Below are positions 4,801 to 11,790 of a stretch of 17,338 bases of DNA, one piece after another. The notes below the pieces were generated by a model that was given only the letters and a program-made list of their open reading frames with translations, ran no database searches and was not told the origin of the DNA. The DNA is taken from contig JALVLL010000018.1 of the NCBI GenBank assembly GCA_027027485.1, forward strand, positions 1 through 17,338, read 5' to 3'. A program made the position numbers and the translations under genes. Each line of letters opens with the position of its first letter. The first letter of the stretch is position 1. The DNA is from Candidatus Bipolaricaulota bacterium. GTDB taxonomy: Bacteria > Bipolaricaulota > Bipolaricaulia > Bipolaricaulales > Bipolaricaulaceae.

Positions 4801-6993
4801 ATGAGGAGGAAGATCAGCCTGTGTTTCACGGCGATCCTGGCCCTTAGCGCGGCCGTCGCCGTCTGGGGACAGGGGTATTTCGAGGTCTCCCAGGCGGGGG
4901 CGGTGCATGCGGTGATGCCGCTCGAGGGGGGTCAGGACGTGACCACCTTTTACGCCTACGGGGGGATGTTCGATTGGACTTCACACAACCCCCTGGCCAT
5001 ACAGGACGCCACCGTGATGTTCCTCTACCGCGATCCCCTGGGCGATCTATACCTTTTCGTGATCCACGACGCCCCGGGGAGCGCCACCGGCGGCTCGGCG
5101 GAACTCTCCATCCAGGGCATCCCGGCCACCGCCTCGGTGGTGGTACAGGACGACCCTTCGGATATCGATCAAAACGACGCCTATGATCTCGCCACCGGTA
5201 CCTTCCGCTGGCTCTGGGCCGAGGGACGCACCGACGGGATGGCCCTCGGTCCCCTGGGCCAGGAGTTCGAGCTCGTGATCACGCCGGTGGCCCTCACCGG
5301 GATCACCAAGGTGGTGTTCCTGAGCGGGGACGCCACGGCCCCCGAGAGGATAGAGCTCAACACCGTGGACCCCATCACCCTGCGGGGCTCCCCCAACCAA
5401 CGCCCCGTGGCGAGCTTCACCGTCTCCCCGGCGGAGCCCAGGGTGCGCCAGGAGGTCACCTTCGACGCCACGGCGAGCCACGATCCCGACGGGCAGATCG
5501 TGGAGTACCGCTGGGACTTCGACGGGGACGGGGTCGTGGACCTCACCACCGCGGAGCCCGTGGTTACCCACACCTACGAGGAAAGCGGCGGATACCAGCC
5601 GCGGCTCACCGTGGTGGATAACGGCGGCGTCACAGCGAGCTATACCGGCTCCGTATACGTATCCCCGGTTACCATCGAGGCGGTCCGGTCCATCTCCGCC
5701 ATGACGGTCCTGCCGAGCTACACCTTCAGGGTGACGGTTAAGATCCGGGTGGACCAGGACATGGCCGGAGTGGGGCTCGACGAGAACCTGCCCGTGGGCT
5801 GGGAGATCACGCCGGTGGAGAACGGCGGGGCGATCTTCAAGAGCTCCACCTCGCAGTGGGTCTTCATGGACATGCTCCGGGCTGGGACCGAAAGGGTTAT
5901 CACCTACGACGTCAAGGTCCCCGAGGCCGACGTGTTCAAGGCCGTGCGCCTGCCGCAGCCCTTCTGCATCCAGGGCACTGTACAGGCCAAGGTTCCCGAG
6001 GTGAAAGCCGAGGTAAAGGGCGAGTCGTGTGTCGTGGTGAGCGATTGCCTCCCCGTGATCGAGGCCATCGCCCACATCGTCCCGCCCGAGGAACCGGGTG
6101 GATCCGATACCATCGATCTCCGCCTCTCCGAGGTCATCTCCGAGGCCCAACTGAAGCGAGCCGAGGAGCTTTGGGCTTCGGATCAACCCGTGGTGGGGAC
6201 CTGCGGTGAGACCATCGATCAGTACACCCTCAAGCTCATCGCCGCCCACGCGGTAACCTGCACCCCCATCGACAAGCCCCTGCCCGAGATGCCCCCCGCC
6301 CATGTAACCGTGACCCGCCACATCTTCGCCCCCATCCCCTGTCAGGGTGTCGTACTCGGCTACTACGACTCCGCCGGGAACCCCGTGGGCAACACCTTCA
6401 CGGTGAAGGTCGAGGTGACCACCGACGCGGACGTCATCGGGATCGGCGTCGACGAGGACCTCCCGGTGGGCTGGAAGGTCACCCCCATCGACAGCGACGG
6501 CTTCGTCTACAAGCCCTCCACCACCCAATGGGTCTACACCGGTAAGCTCGAGGCCGGCGAGACCAAGGCCTTCATCTACGAGGTGGAGGTGCCCCCGAAC
6601 CTGCCCCTGGACGCCCTGCCGAGCCTAAAGTGTGGGCCGTTCCACATCTGGAAGGTGGTCGGGGTGGCCGACACCGGGCTCCCCTGCATGGAGGACATCC
6701 CGGTGGGAGGCGAGGACTCGGTGGAGATCACCAAGTGCCTCGACGTAATCGTGGCCATCTCCCGTTGGGATGTGGAACGGGACACCGTGGACCTCACCCT
6801 CTCCGACCTCATCACTTTGCCCCAGGTGCAGCGGGCCGTGGCCTTCTGGCTCGAGGGGACGCCGGTCCCGTACACCTGTGGCGGCGTGGTGGACTACGAG
6901 ACCATCAAGGAGATCATCGCCCTGTGGCTCACCAATACCCCCGTTTGCAAGGCGAAGCCGACCCTGATCCCCGAGAAATGCCGGGGTCGCTGA
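4801..6993 (+). CDS. Large secreted surface protein: PKD domain and two tandem Cys-containing modules
   Basis: The protein has 730 residues. AAGGAGGT at 4789-4796 and a signal peptide (residues 1-24, ending VWGQG) support the start. Residues 25-195 form a beta-rich domain I cannot name. A PKD domain covers about 200-288, with the typical YRWDFDGDGVVD and THTYEESGGY segments. Then two related modules of roughly 200 residues follow (289-489 and 501-717). Each has a beta-sandwich with the motif LPVGW (330-334 and 554-558) and a strand of the form TYDVKVP or IYEVEVP. It is followed by a helical tail of form DTxDLxLS...A--LW...PV--TCG--D--T-K-I-A. Cysteines are plentiful in the modules (for example 389, 410, 416, 468, 487 and 514, 611, 629, 646, 693, 716). 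PKD and NEW3-like modules occur in extracellular binding or structural proteins. No catalytic motif is seen. A role in the cell surface is inferred. Confidence 0.8.
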   Translation: MRRKISLCFTAILALSAAVAVWGQGYFEVSQAGAVHAVMPLEGGQDVTTFYAYGGMFDWTSHNPLAIQDATVMFLYRDPLGDLYLFVIHDAPGSATGGSAELSIQGIPATASVVVQDDPSDIDQNDAYDLATGTFRWLWAEGRTDGMALGPLGQEFELVITPVALTGITKVVFLSGDATAPERIELNTVDPITLRGSPNQRPVASFTVSPAEPRVRQEVTFDATASHDPDGQIVEYRWDFDGDGVVDLTTAEPVVTHTYEESGGYQPRLTVVDNGGVTASYTGSVYVSPVTIEAVRSISAMTVLPSYTFRVTVKIRVDQDMAGVGLDENLPVGWEITPVENGGAIFKSSTSQWVFMDMLRAGTERVITYDVKVPEADVFKAVRLPQPFCIQGTVQAKVPEVKAEVKGESCVVVSDCLPVIEAIAHIVPPEEPGGSDTIDLRLSEVISEAQLKRAEELWASDQPVVGTCGETIDQYTLKLIAAHAVTCTPIDKPLPEMPPAHVTVTRHIFAPIPCQGVVLGYYDSAGNPVGNTFTVKVEVTTDADVIGIGVDEDLPVGWKVTPIDSDGFVYKPSTTQWVYTGKLEAGETKAFIYEVEVPPNLPLDALPSLKCGPFHIWKVVGVADTGLPCMEDIPVGGEDSVEITKCLDVIVAISRWDVERDTVDLTLSDLITLPQVQRAVAFWLEGTPVPYTCGGVVDYETIKEIIALWLTNTPVCKAKPTLIPEKCRGR
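5665..6951 (+). repeat. Two diverged tandem protein modules inside the PKD surface protein
   Basis: Unit one (5665-6267) and unit two (6301-6951) encode the same domain order: a LPVGW sandwich (DENLPVGWEITPVENGG versus DEDLPVGWKVTPIDSDG), a SQWVF or TQWVY strand, a Cys-rich middle and a helix-pair tail (LSEVISEAQLKRAEELW versus LSDLITLPQVQRAVAFW). The similarity is clear at protein level and weak at DNA level, so the duplication is old. Confidence 0.75.
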
Positions 6994-7018
6994 GGGGGTG
7001 CACGGGCTGGTCTTCCGT

Positions 7019-7052
7019 ATCGGCGGGGCGGTCAGCCGCCCCGCCGATCTTT
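7019..7052 (+). terminator. Intrinsic terminator between the two surface-protein genes
   Basis: A perfect 13-bp inverted repeat (7019-7031 with 7036-7048, arms beginning ATCGGCGGGGCGG) has a TCAG loop and is followed by CTTT. It lies 26 bases after the stop of the large PKD gene and about 30 bases before the next start. The T-tract is short but the stem is very stable. Confidence 0.75.
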
Positions 7053-7081
7053 GCCCGTGGCTTCGGATGAAAGGGGGGAAC

Positions 7082-7738
7082 ATGATGAGAAGGTCCGTTT
7101 TGGGAATCCTCGGCCTCGTTTTGGGAGTGGCCTCGGCGTGGGGGATGGACCTTTTGGTCACCGATTTCATCCCCTCCCCCGGCGATACCATCGCCATCTG
7201 GGTCGCCGGGGCCCCCGATGGTGCCGAGTTCCACTGGGACCTCGATGGCGATGGCACACCGGAGAAGGTGACCTCCGAGTCCCGGATCGAGTGGGCCGTG
7301 CCCGAGGGGGCCCATCAAGTGGTGGTCTCGGTGGTCCTTGGGGGAAAGACCATAGCCACCTTCAGGGCCATGGTTGTTTGTGACAGCCGCTTCGGCGCCT
7401 TCCAGACGGTGATGCTGGAGAGGGGGCAGTTCATCGTCACCGTTGTCTTCCGGGCCAAGACCGTCCTCCGGGCTCCGGGGCTTTCCCTCAAGACCCCGGT
7501 GGGCTGGGGCACGGAGATGATCGATCCGGGGAGCTTCGTGTACCGGCTCAAGGGGGGGATCGAGGGCCTCTGGTCCCTGGAGCTTTACCCCGGGGACGAG
7601 CTCACCATCACCTACAGGCTCCTGCCCCTCGCTAAGGGCATGGCCTTCACCTTCTCCGGGACAGCGAGCGCCTTCGTGGAGGGGGAAGGCTACGTGGAGC
7701 TCCCGGTGGCCGGGCTGATCAACCCCTATTGGCCGTGA
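7082..7738 (+). CDS. Secreted PKD-like and NEW3-like protein, short relative of the preceding gene
   Basis: From ATG 7082 the protein has 218 residues. A second ATG follows directly at 7085 and has the better spacing from the AAGGGGGG site (7071-7078), so either may be used; the frame's earlier start at 6998 is unlikely. A signal peptide spans residues 1-21. A PKD-like domain at about 35-97 contains FHWDLDGDG (50-58) but lacks the usual HxY strand. Residues 110-182 resemble the LPVGW module of the upstream gene: FIVTVVFRAK, TPVGW at 138-142, then LYPGDELTITYRLLPL. The helical tail and most cysteines of the larger protein are missing. It is likely an extracellular structural or binding protein derived from the same module set. 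Its last 20 bases overlap the convergent phospholipase D-like gene. Confidence 0.7.
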   Translation: MMRRSVLGILGLVLGVASAWGMDLLVTDFIPSPGDTIAIWVAGAPDGAEFHWDLDGDGTPEKVTSESRIEWAVPEGAHQVVVSVVLGGKTIATFRAMVVCDSRFGAFQTVMLERGQFIVTVVFRAKTVLRAPGLSLKTPVGWGTEMIDPGSFVYRLKGGIEGLWSLELYPGDELTITYRLLPLAKGMAFTFSGTASAFVEGEGYVELPVAGLINPYWP

Positions 7739-8795
7739 TCCCAAGGGGTATGGCCTCCTCCCAGGCCGCACGGAAGAAGCCCCTGGCGATCGAGGCTAGC
7801 GGGGGCACGCCCAGGATGGCTGCCCCCGCCTCCACGTTCCTGACCAGCGAGTAATAGGACCAGTTGGCCGAGCTCACCATCAGGTCCTTCCCGTCGACGA
7901 CGAGGAGCTTGGCGTGCATGGTATCCCCCGGCGGATCGAGGGCCACCTCGACCCCGTGCAGCAGGAGGTACGCGGCGATGTCCCGGGTCTCCCGGGCGAA
8001 GCGGGGATCGGGGTTGCCCTCCCCTCCCTCTAGAAGCACCTTCACCTCGACCCCCCTGGAGGCGGCGTCCAGGATGGCGTCCACCAGGCGGTTGGAGGGG
8101 CTGTCGGGGTAGCGGGGGTAGCGGCGGAGCTGGTAGAGGGCCAGGAGGAGCTCCTCTTCGGCACCCCCAAGAAGCCCCAGGGCCACCTCCAGGTGAACGA
8201 GGTTGCCCTGGGGGAGTTCCGGGATGGGGATCAGTGCCGGCGGGGATACCTCGCCGAGCCTCTCCTCGGCCCCGAGCTTCCCCTGCCAGACCAGGTCGAA
8301 AAGCTCCACGAAGGCCTCCGCGGCCTCCCGCGAGCGGATCAGGAGATCGGCCTGGTAACTCCCGAAGAGGGCGTTGTAGGTCCAGGGGGTGGAGCCCACG
8401 ATGACCGTCCCCCAGTCGATGACGAGGAGCTTGGTGTGGAGGGTGGTCTCCGGGGTGTCCCAGCGGACCTCGACCCCCTTTTCCCTGAGGAAGGCGAAGG
8501 CATCCCGGGTCTCCGGCGCCGGGTTGCCGTCGGTTTCGATGATGACCTTCACCTCAAGCCCCTTCTCCCGCGCCTCCGCCAGGGCATCGGTGAGGGAGTT
8601 CGCGGGGCTTTCCCCGCTGTAGCGGCGGCAGTCGGAGAGCATAACGCGGATCTCCTGGGAGGCCCTTTCTATTTCCCCGAGGGCCACCTTCAGGTAGACG
8701 GGGTCCCCGGGAGCCGTTAGGATCGGGGTGATCTCCACGGTCTCGCCCCAGGCGAGGCATCCCAGCAAAAGGCAGCACATGGCGAGGCTTCGCAT
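7719..8795 (-). CDS. Secreted phospholipase D-like protein with two HKD motifs
   Basis: The protein has 358 residues. It starts with a short hydrophobic export signal (MRSLAMCCLLLGCLAWG), in which LLGC could also be read as a lipobox, though early. Two tandem PLD half-domains follow. HKD one has H120, K122 and D127, then G134-S135. HKD two has H294, K296 and D301, then S308-S309 and Asn 311. Both catalytic histidines and lysines are intact, and the two halves together form one active site, as in bacterial PLD, Nuc and cardiolipin synthase relatives. The substrate could be phospholipid or nucleic acid; export favours an extracytoplasmic target. The ATG at 8795 lacks a Shine-Dalgarno. The gene is divergent from the Lon-type gene and overlaps the preceding convergent gene by 20 bases. 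Confidence 0.85.
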   Translation of the reverse strand: MRSLAMCCLLLGCLAWGETVEITPILTAPGDPVYLKVALGEIERASQEIRVMLSDCRRYSGESPANSLTDALAEAREKGLEVKVIIETDGNPAPETRDAFAFLREKGVEVRWDTPETTLHTKLLVIDWGTVIVGSTPWTYNALFGSYQADLLIRSREAAEAFVELFDLVWQGKLGAEERLGEVSPPALIPIPELPQGNLVHLEVALGLLGGAEEELLLALYQLRRYPRYPDSPSNRLVDAILDAASRGVEVKVLLEGGEGNPDPRFARETRDIAAYLLLHGVEVALDPPGDTMHAKLLVVDGKDLMVSSANWSYYSLVRNVEAGAAILGVPPLASIARGFFRAAWEEAIPLGITANRG

Positions 8796-8802
8796 GGCCC
8801 GT

Positions 8803-8825
8803 TATGATCTTCGGGCTAAGGAGGT
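8803..8825 (+). promoter_or_regulatory. Candidate -10 and ribosome site of the Lon-type gene
   Basis: TATGAT (8803-8808) could be the -10 hexamer, the same sequence and distance seen before the WD40 gene. No clear -35 is present. AAGGAGGT (8818-8825) sits 3 bases before the ATG at 8829 and firmly supports that start. The region is shared with the divergent phospholipase D-like gene. Confidence 0.35.
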
Positions 8826-8828
8826 TTT

Positions 8829-11237
8829 ATGGCAAGGGAACTGAAAGCCGACGAGCTACGGCGGACCTGTGACCCGAAGGGCTTCGCCTTTTCCACCACG
8901 GAGGAGCTCGAGCCCTTGAAGGATATCGTGGGGCAGAAGCGGGCCCTGGAGGCCCTGGAGGTGGGGCTCAACATCAAGGACCCTCTCAACCGCTACAACG
9001 TCTACGTCTCCGGTGGCCCCGGGCTGGGGAAGACGTCCACCGTTATACGCTACCTAAAAAACATCGCCCCCTCCCAGAAGACGCCCCCGGATATCTGCTA
9101 CGTATACAACTTCCAGGAGCCCCATCATCCCCGCTACCTCCTCCTTCCCCCGGGGAGGGGGAGGGAACTCCAGCGGGACATGGAGCGGTGTGTGGACTTC
9201 ATAAAGCGGGAGCTCCCCAAGGCCCTGGAGTCCGATGAATTCAAATCCCGGGCCAAGGCCGAGAGGGAGAAGTTCTCGGCGCTCAGGGAGCGGGCCTTCG
9301 AGGAGCTCGAGGCCAAGGCCAAGGAGCTCGGCTTCGCCCTGCAGCGGACCCCCTTGGGCATAAACTCCATCCCCCTCAAGCCCGACGGGAGTCCCTATTC
9401 CCAGGAGGAGTATGAGAGGCTCCCGGAGGAGGAGAAGGAGGCGATCCTCAAGCGCCAGGAGAGGATCCAGGAAGCGATCCGGGAGTACCTCAAGCGCCTG
9501 GGGGAGCTGGAGGAGGAGTGGCAGGAGAGGAAGCGGGAGCTCATCAAGAAGGCGGCCGAGTTCCTCATGGAGCCCCACTTCGCCCAGCTCAGGTCGAAGT
9601 ACTCCGAGTCCCCCAAGGTGGTGGAGTACCTGGAGGAGGTGGAGAGGGACATCCTGGAGAACGTGGAGGCTCTGCAGGCGGCCAACAAACAGCCCCCCGT
9701 CCCCATCCCCCAACAGCAGGATCAGTACCAGAAGTACCGGGTGAACGTGATCGTGGACCACTCCCGCACCGAAGGGGCTCCGGTGGTGGTGGAGGAGAAC
9801 GCCAGCTACACGAACCTCTTCGGCACCATAGAGCGCAGGGTGCAGTTCGGGATCATGACCACCGACTTCACCCAGATCCGCGCCGGGGCGTTGCACCGGG
9901 CCAACGGGGGGTATCTTGTGCTTTCGGCCCTGAACCTACTGCGCAGCCCCTTGAGCTGGGAGGCCCTGAAGATCGCCCTGCGCACCGGGAAGATCCGCAT
10001 CGAGGACCCGGCCCAGATGCTGGGGATCGCCCCCACCGAGGGGCTCCGCCCCGAGCCGGTCCCCCTGGACCTCAAGGTGATCCTCATCGGCCCCCCGTGG
10101 CTCTACTACCTCCTCCGTTTCTACGACGAGGACTTCCGCAAGCTCTTCACCATCCGTTCCGACTTCGACACCGAGATGCCATGGAACGGGGAGGCCGAGG
10201 AGGCCATCGCCCGGTTCGTGCGGGCGCGGATGGAGGAGGACAAGGGGGTCCTGCCCTTCACCCCCTCCGGGGTAGCGAAGCTGGTTGAATACGCCTCGGA
10301 GCTCGCCGGGGACCAGCGGAAGGTCTCCACCAGGTTCGCCGAGCTCTCGGCCCTGATCAAGGAGGCGAGCTTCTGGGCCAGGAAGGAAGGGGCCGCCGCC
10401 GTGGAGGCGGGCCACGTGAGGACCGCGATAGAAAAGGGGAAGTTCCGGCACTCCCTCATCGCCGAGAAGATCCGAGAGCTTATCGCCCGGGGGAAGCTCC
10501 TGGTGGACGTCTCCGGGGAGCGGGTGGGGCAGGTCAACGGCCTCGCGGTGGTGGACCTCGGGGACTTCGCCTTCGGCTACCCGGCCCGGATCACCGCCAA
10601 CGTCTTCACCGGGAAGGACGGGGTGGTGAACATCGAGCGGGAGGCCGAGCTCTCCGGGAAGACCCACACCAAGGGCATCATGATCCTGAAGGGGTATCTC
10701 GGCGACAGGTTCGCCCGGAAGCGCCCCCTTTCGCTCTCCGCCTCCATCACCTTCGAGCAGTCCTACAGCATGATCGACGGGGATTCGGCCTCGGCGGCGG
10801 AGCTTCTGGCGCTGATCTCGGCCCTATCCGGGGTCCCGGTGAGGCAGGGGATCGCGGTCACCGGCTCGGTGGACCAGAAGGGGCGGATACAGCCGGTCGG
10901 GGGCGTGAACGAGAAGATCGAGGGCCACTTCCGGGTGTGCGAGCTGAAGGGGCTCGACGGCTCCCAGGGGGTGATCATCCCCGCCGGGAACGTCGACAAC
11001 CTCATGCTCCCCGAGGACATCGTCGAGGCGGTCAAGGCGGGCAAGTTCCACATCTGGGCCGTGGAGACGGTGGAGGAGGTGGTGGAGCTCGCCACGGGGA
11101 TGCCGGCGGGGACCCCGGACGAGAACGGCGACTACCCCGAGGGCACGGTCTACCACCTGGTCCAGAAACGCCTGGAGGAAATCCACCGCAACCTCAAGGA
11201 GGAGGCCCCGGCGGAGGAGGAAGAAGAGGGGGGCTAG
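8829..11237 (+). CDS. Lon-type ATP-dependent protease, AAA_32 class
   Basis: The protein has 802 residues. The Walker A loop GGPGLGKTS lies at 62-70, after a short N-terminal segment instead of the long LonA substrate domain. A charged, probably coiled-coil insertion covers roughly 115-290. The AAA core resumes with LHRANGGYLVL (around 359) and FRKLFTIRSDFDTEMPW. The C-terminal proteolytic domain holds the Ser-Lys dyad: Ser653 in IDGDSAS and Lys696 in GGVNEKIEG, 43 residues apart as in E. coli Lon. This domain order is that of the AAA_32 plus Lon_C family (YcbZ/LonH-like), cytoplasmic and without membrane segments. It should degrade unfolded or specific proteins using ATP. The tail is very acidic (EEAPAEEEEEGG). 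No heat-shock operator is visible upstream. Confidence 0.92.
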   Translation: MARELKADELRRTCDPKGFAFSTTEELEPLKDIVGQKRALEALEVGLNIKDPLNRYNVYVSGGPGLGKTSTVIRYLKNIAPSQKTPPDICYVYNFQEPHHPRYLLLPPGRGRELQRDMERCVDFIKRELPKALESDEFKSRAKAEREKFSALRERAFEELEAKAKELGFALQRTPLGINSIPLKPDGSPYSQEEYERLPEEEKEAILKRQERIQEAIREYLKRLGELEEEWQERKRELIKKAAEFLMEPHFAQLRSKYSESPKVVEYLEEVERDILENVEALQAANKQPPVPIPQQQDQYQKYRVNVIVDHSRTEGAPVVVEENASYTNLFGTIERRVQFGIMTTDFTQIRAGALHRANGGYLVLSALNLLRSPLSWEALKIALRTGKIRIEDPAQMLGIAPTEGLRPEPVPLDLKVILIGPPWLYYLLRFYDEDFRKLFTIRSDFDTEMPWNGEAEEAIARFVRARMEEDKGVLPFTPSGVAKLVEYASELAGDQRKVSTRFAELSALIKEASFWARKEGAAAVEAGHVRTAIEKGKFRHSLIAEKIRELIARGKLLVDVSGERVGQVNGLAVVDLGDFAFGYPARITANVFTGKDGVVNIEREAELSGKTHTKGIMILKGYLGDRFARKRPLSLSASITFEQSYSMIDGDSASAAELLALISALSGVPVRQGIAVTGSVDQKGRIQPVGGVNEKIEGHFRVCELKGLDGSQGVIIPAGNVDNLMLPEDIVEAVKAGKFHIWAVETVEEVVELATGMPAGTPDENGDYPEGTVYHLVQKRLEEIHRNLKEEAPAEEEEEGG

Positions 11238-11246
11238 CCCCCTTCT
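11225..11246 (+). other. Hairpin over the Lon-type gene stop codon
   Basis: Bases 11225-11233 pair with 11238-11246 in a 9-bp stem (one G-T pair) with loop CTAG, which contains the TAG stop. No T-tract follows, so it is not a standard terminator. It may slow ribosomes or stabilise the mRNA end. Confidence 0.4.
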
Positions 11247-11268
11247 GACTCCGTTGATTTCCGGGGAG

Positions 11269-11697
11269 ATGAAGGTACTGGTGATCGGCTACGGCGATCC
11301 CTCCCGGGGGGACGACGGGATAGGACACTGGGTGGTGGAGCGGATCGGGTCCCGTGGCGCGATCGAAGCGGAACCGGCGTGGCCATTCCCTTCGGACCTC
11401 ATCTCCAAGGTGGCCGCGGCGGATCTCGTCATATTCGTGGACGCCGATGTACGGCCCGGCCCCGTCCGCTGGAGGAGGCTGTATCCCTCCCCCAAACCCG
11501 CGGCCTTCTCCCACATCCCCTCCCCCGAAGAGGTCCTCGCCTGGGTCGCCGCGGTGGAAGGGAGGGTCCCTGAGGCATGGCTCGTGGCCATCCCCGGCGA
11601 GGATTTCTCTCCTGGCGTGGCCATCTCCCCTCGGGCCCGCCGTGCCGCGGAAAAGCTCATCCGCTTCATCGAACGCCTATCGGGCCCGGGAGAGTAG
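11269..11697 (+). CDS. Hydrogenase maturation protease (HycI/HybD family)
   Basis: From ATG 11269 the protein has 142 residues, near the usual length. It opens with MKVLVIGYGDPSRGDDGIG, the family's GxGNxxxxDDGxG pattern with Tyr-Gly-Asp in place of Gly-Asn. The three expected nickel-sensing positions are present: Asp16 in GDDG, Asp58 in FVDAD and His82 in FSHIPSPEE. These enzymes clip the C-terminus of the NiFe hydrogenase large subunit after nickel insertion. An in-frame TTG at 11254 is possible but has no ribosome site. The gene follows the Lon-type gene by 31 bases and is probably co-transcribed. No hydrogenase or hyp gene is in the window, so its substrate is encoded elsewhere. Confidence 0.85.
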   Translation: MKVLVIGYGDPSRGDDGIGHWVVERIGSRGAIEAEPAWPFPSDLISKVAAADLVIFVDADVRPGPVRWRRLYPSPKPAAFSHIPSPEEVLAWVAAVEGRVPEAWLVAIPGEDFSPGVAISPRARRAAEKLIRFIERLSGPGE

Positions 11698-11709
11698 GCC
11701 GTTTCCGCA

Positions 11710-11743
11710 AAAGCTTGACAGCTTTGAAGTTTGGGCTTTTAAT
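11710..11743 (+). promoter_or_regulatory. Promoter and candidate operator of the sugar-uptake operon
   Basis: A perfect -35 TTGACA (11715-11720) and TTTAAT (11738-11743) are 17 bases apart. A perfect inverted repeat AAAGCT-TGAC-AGCTTT (11710-11725) covers the -35, a natural site for a repressor. The leader to the ATG at 11791 is about 40 bases and ends with AAGGAGG (11775-11781). Confidence 0.8.
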
Positions 11744-11790
11744 ATTTCCGTAGGTCCTAATTTCATACCTGCCTAAGGAGGGGGTGTCGT

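Noticed and set aside
5047..6528. Long minus-strand open frame of 493 codons across the PKD gene
   Set aside because: It is the shadow of a strongly coding plus-strand gene with recognisable domains; its translation is rich in Gly, His, Val and Asp with no motif or signal.
8801..8806. CATAAC on the minus strand as a leaderless -10 for the phospholipase D-like gene
   Set aside because: Only four of six consensus bases, 5 bases from the ATG, and no -35 at standard spacing.
9054..9896. Minus-strand frame of 280 codons inside the Lon-type gene
   Set aside because: Leu/Gly/Pro-rich shadow of the coiled-coil region; no ribosome site or motif.
9903..9935. Ser following ANGGYLVL in the Lon-type protein as a lost Walker B acid
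   Set aside because: I cannot recall the family alignment well enough to know that an acid is expected at this position; an alignment of AAA_32 proteins would settle it.
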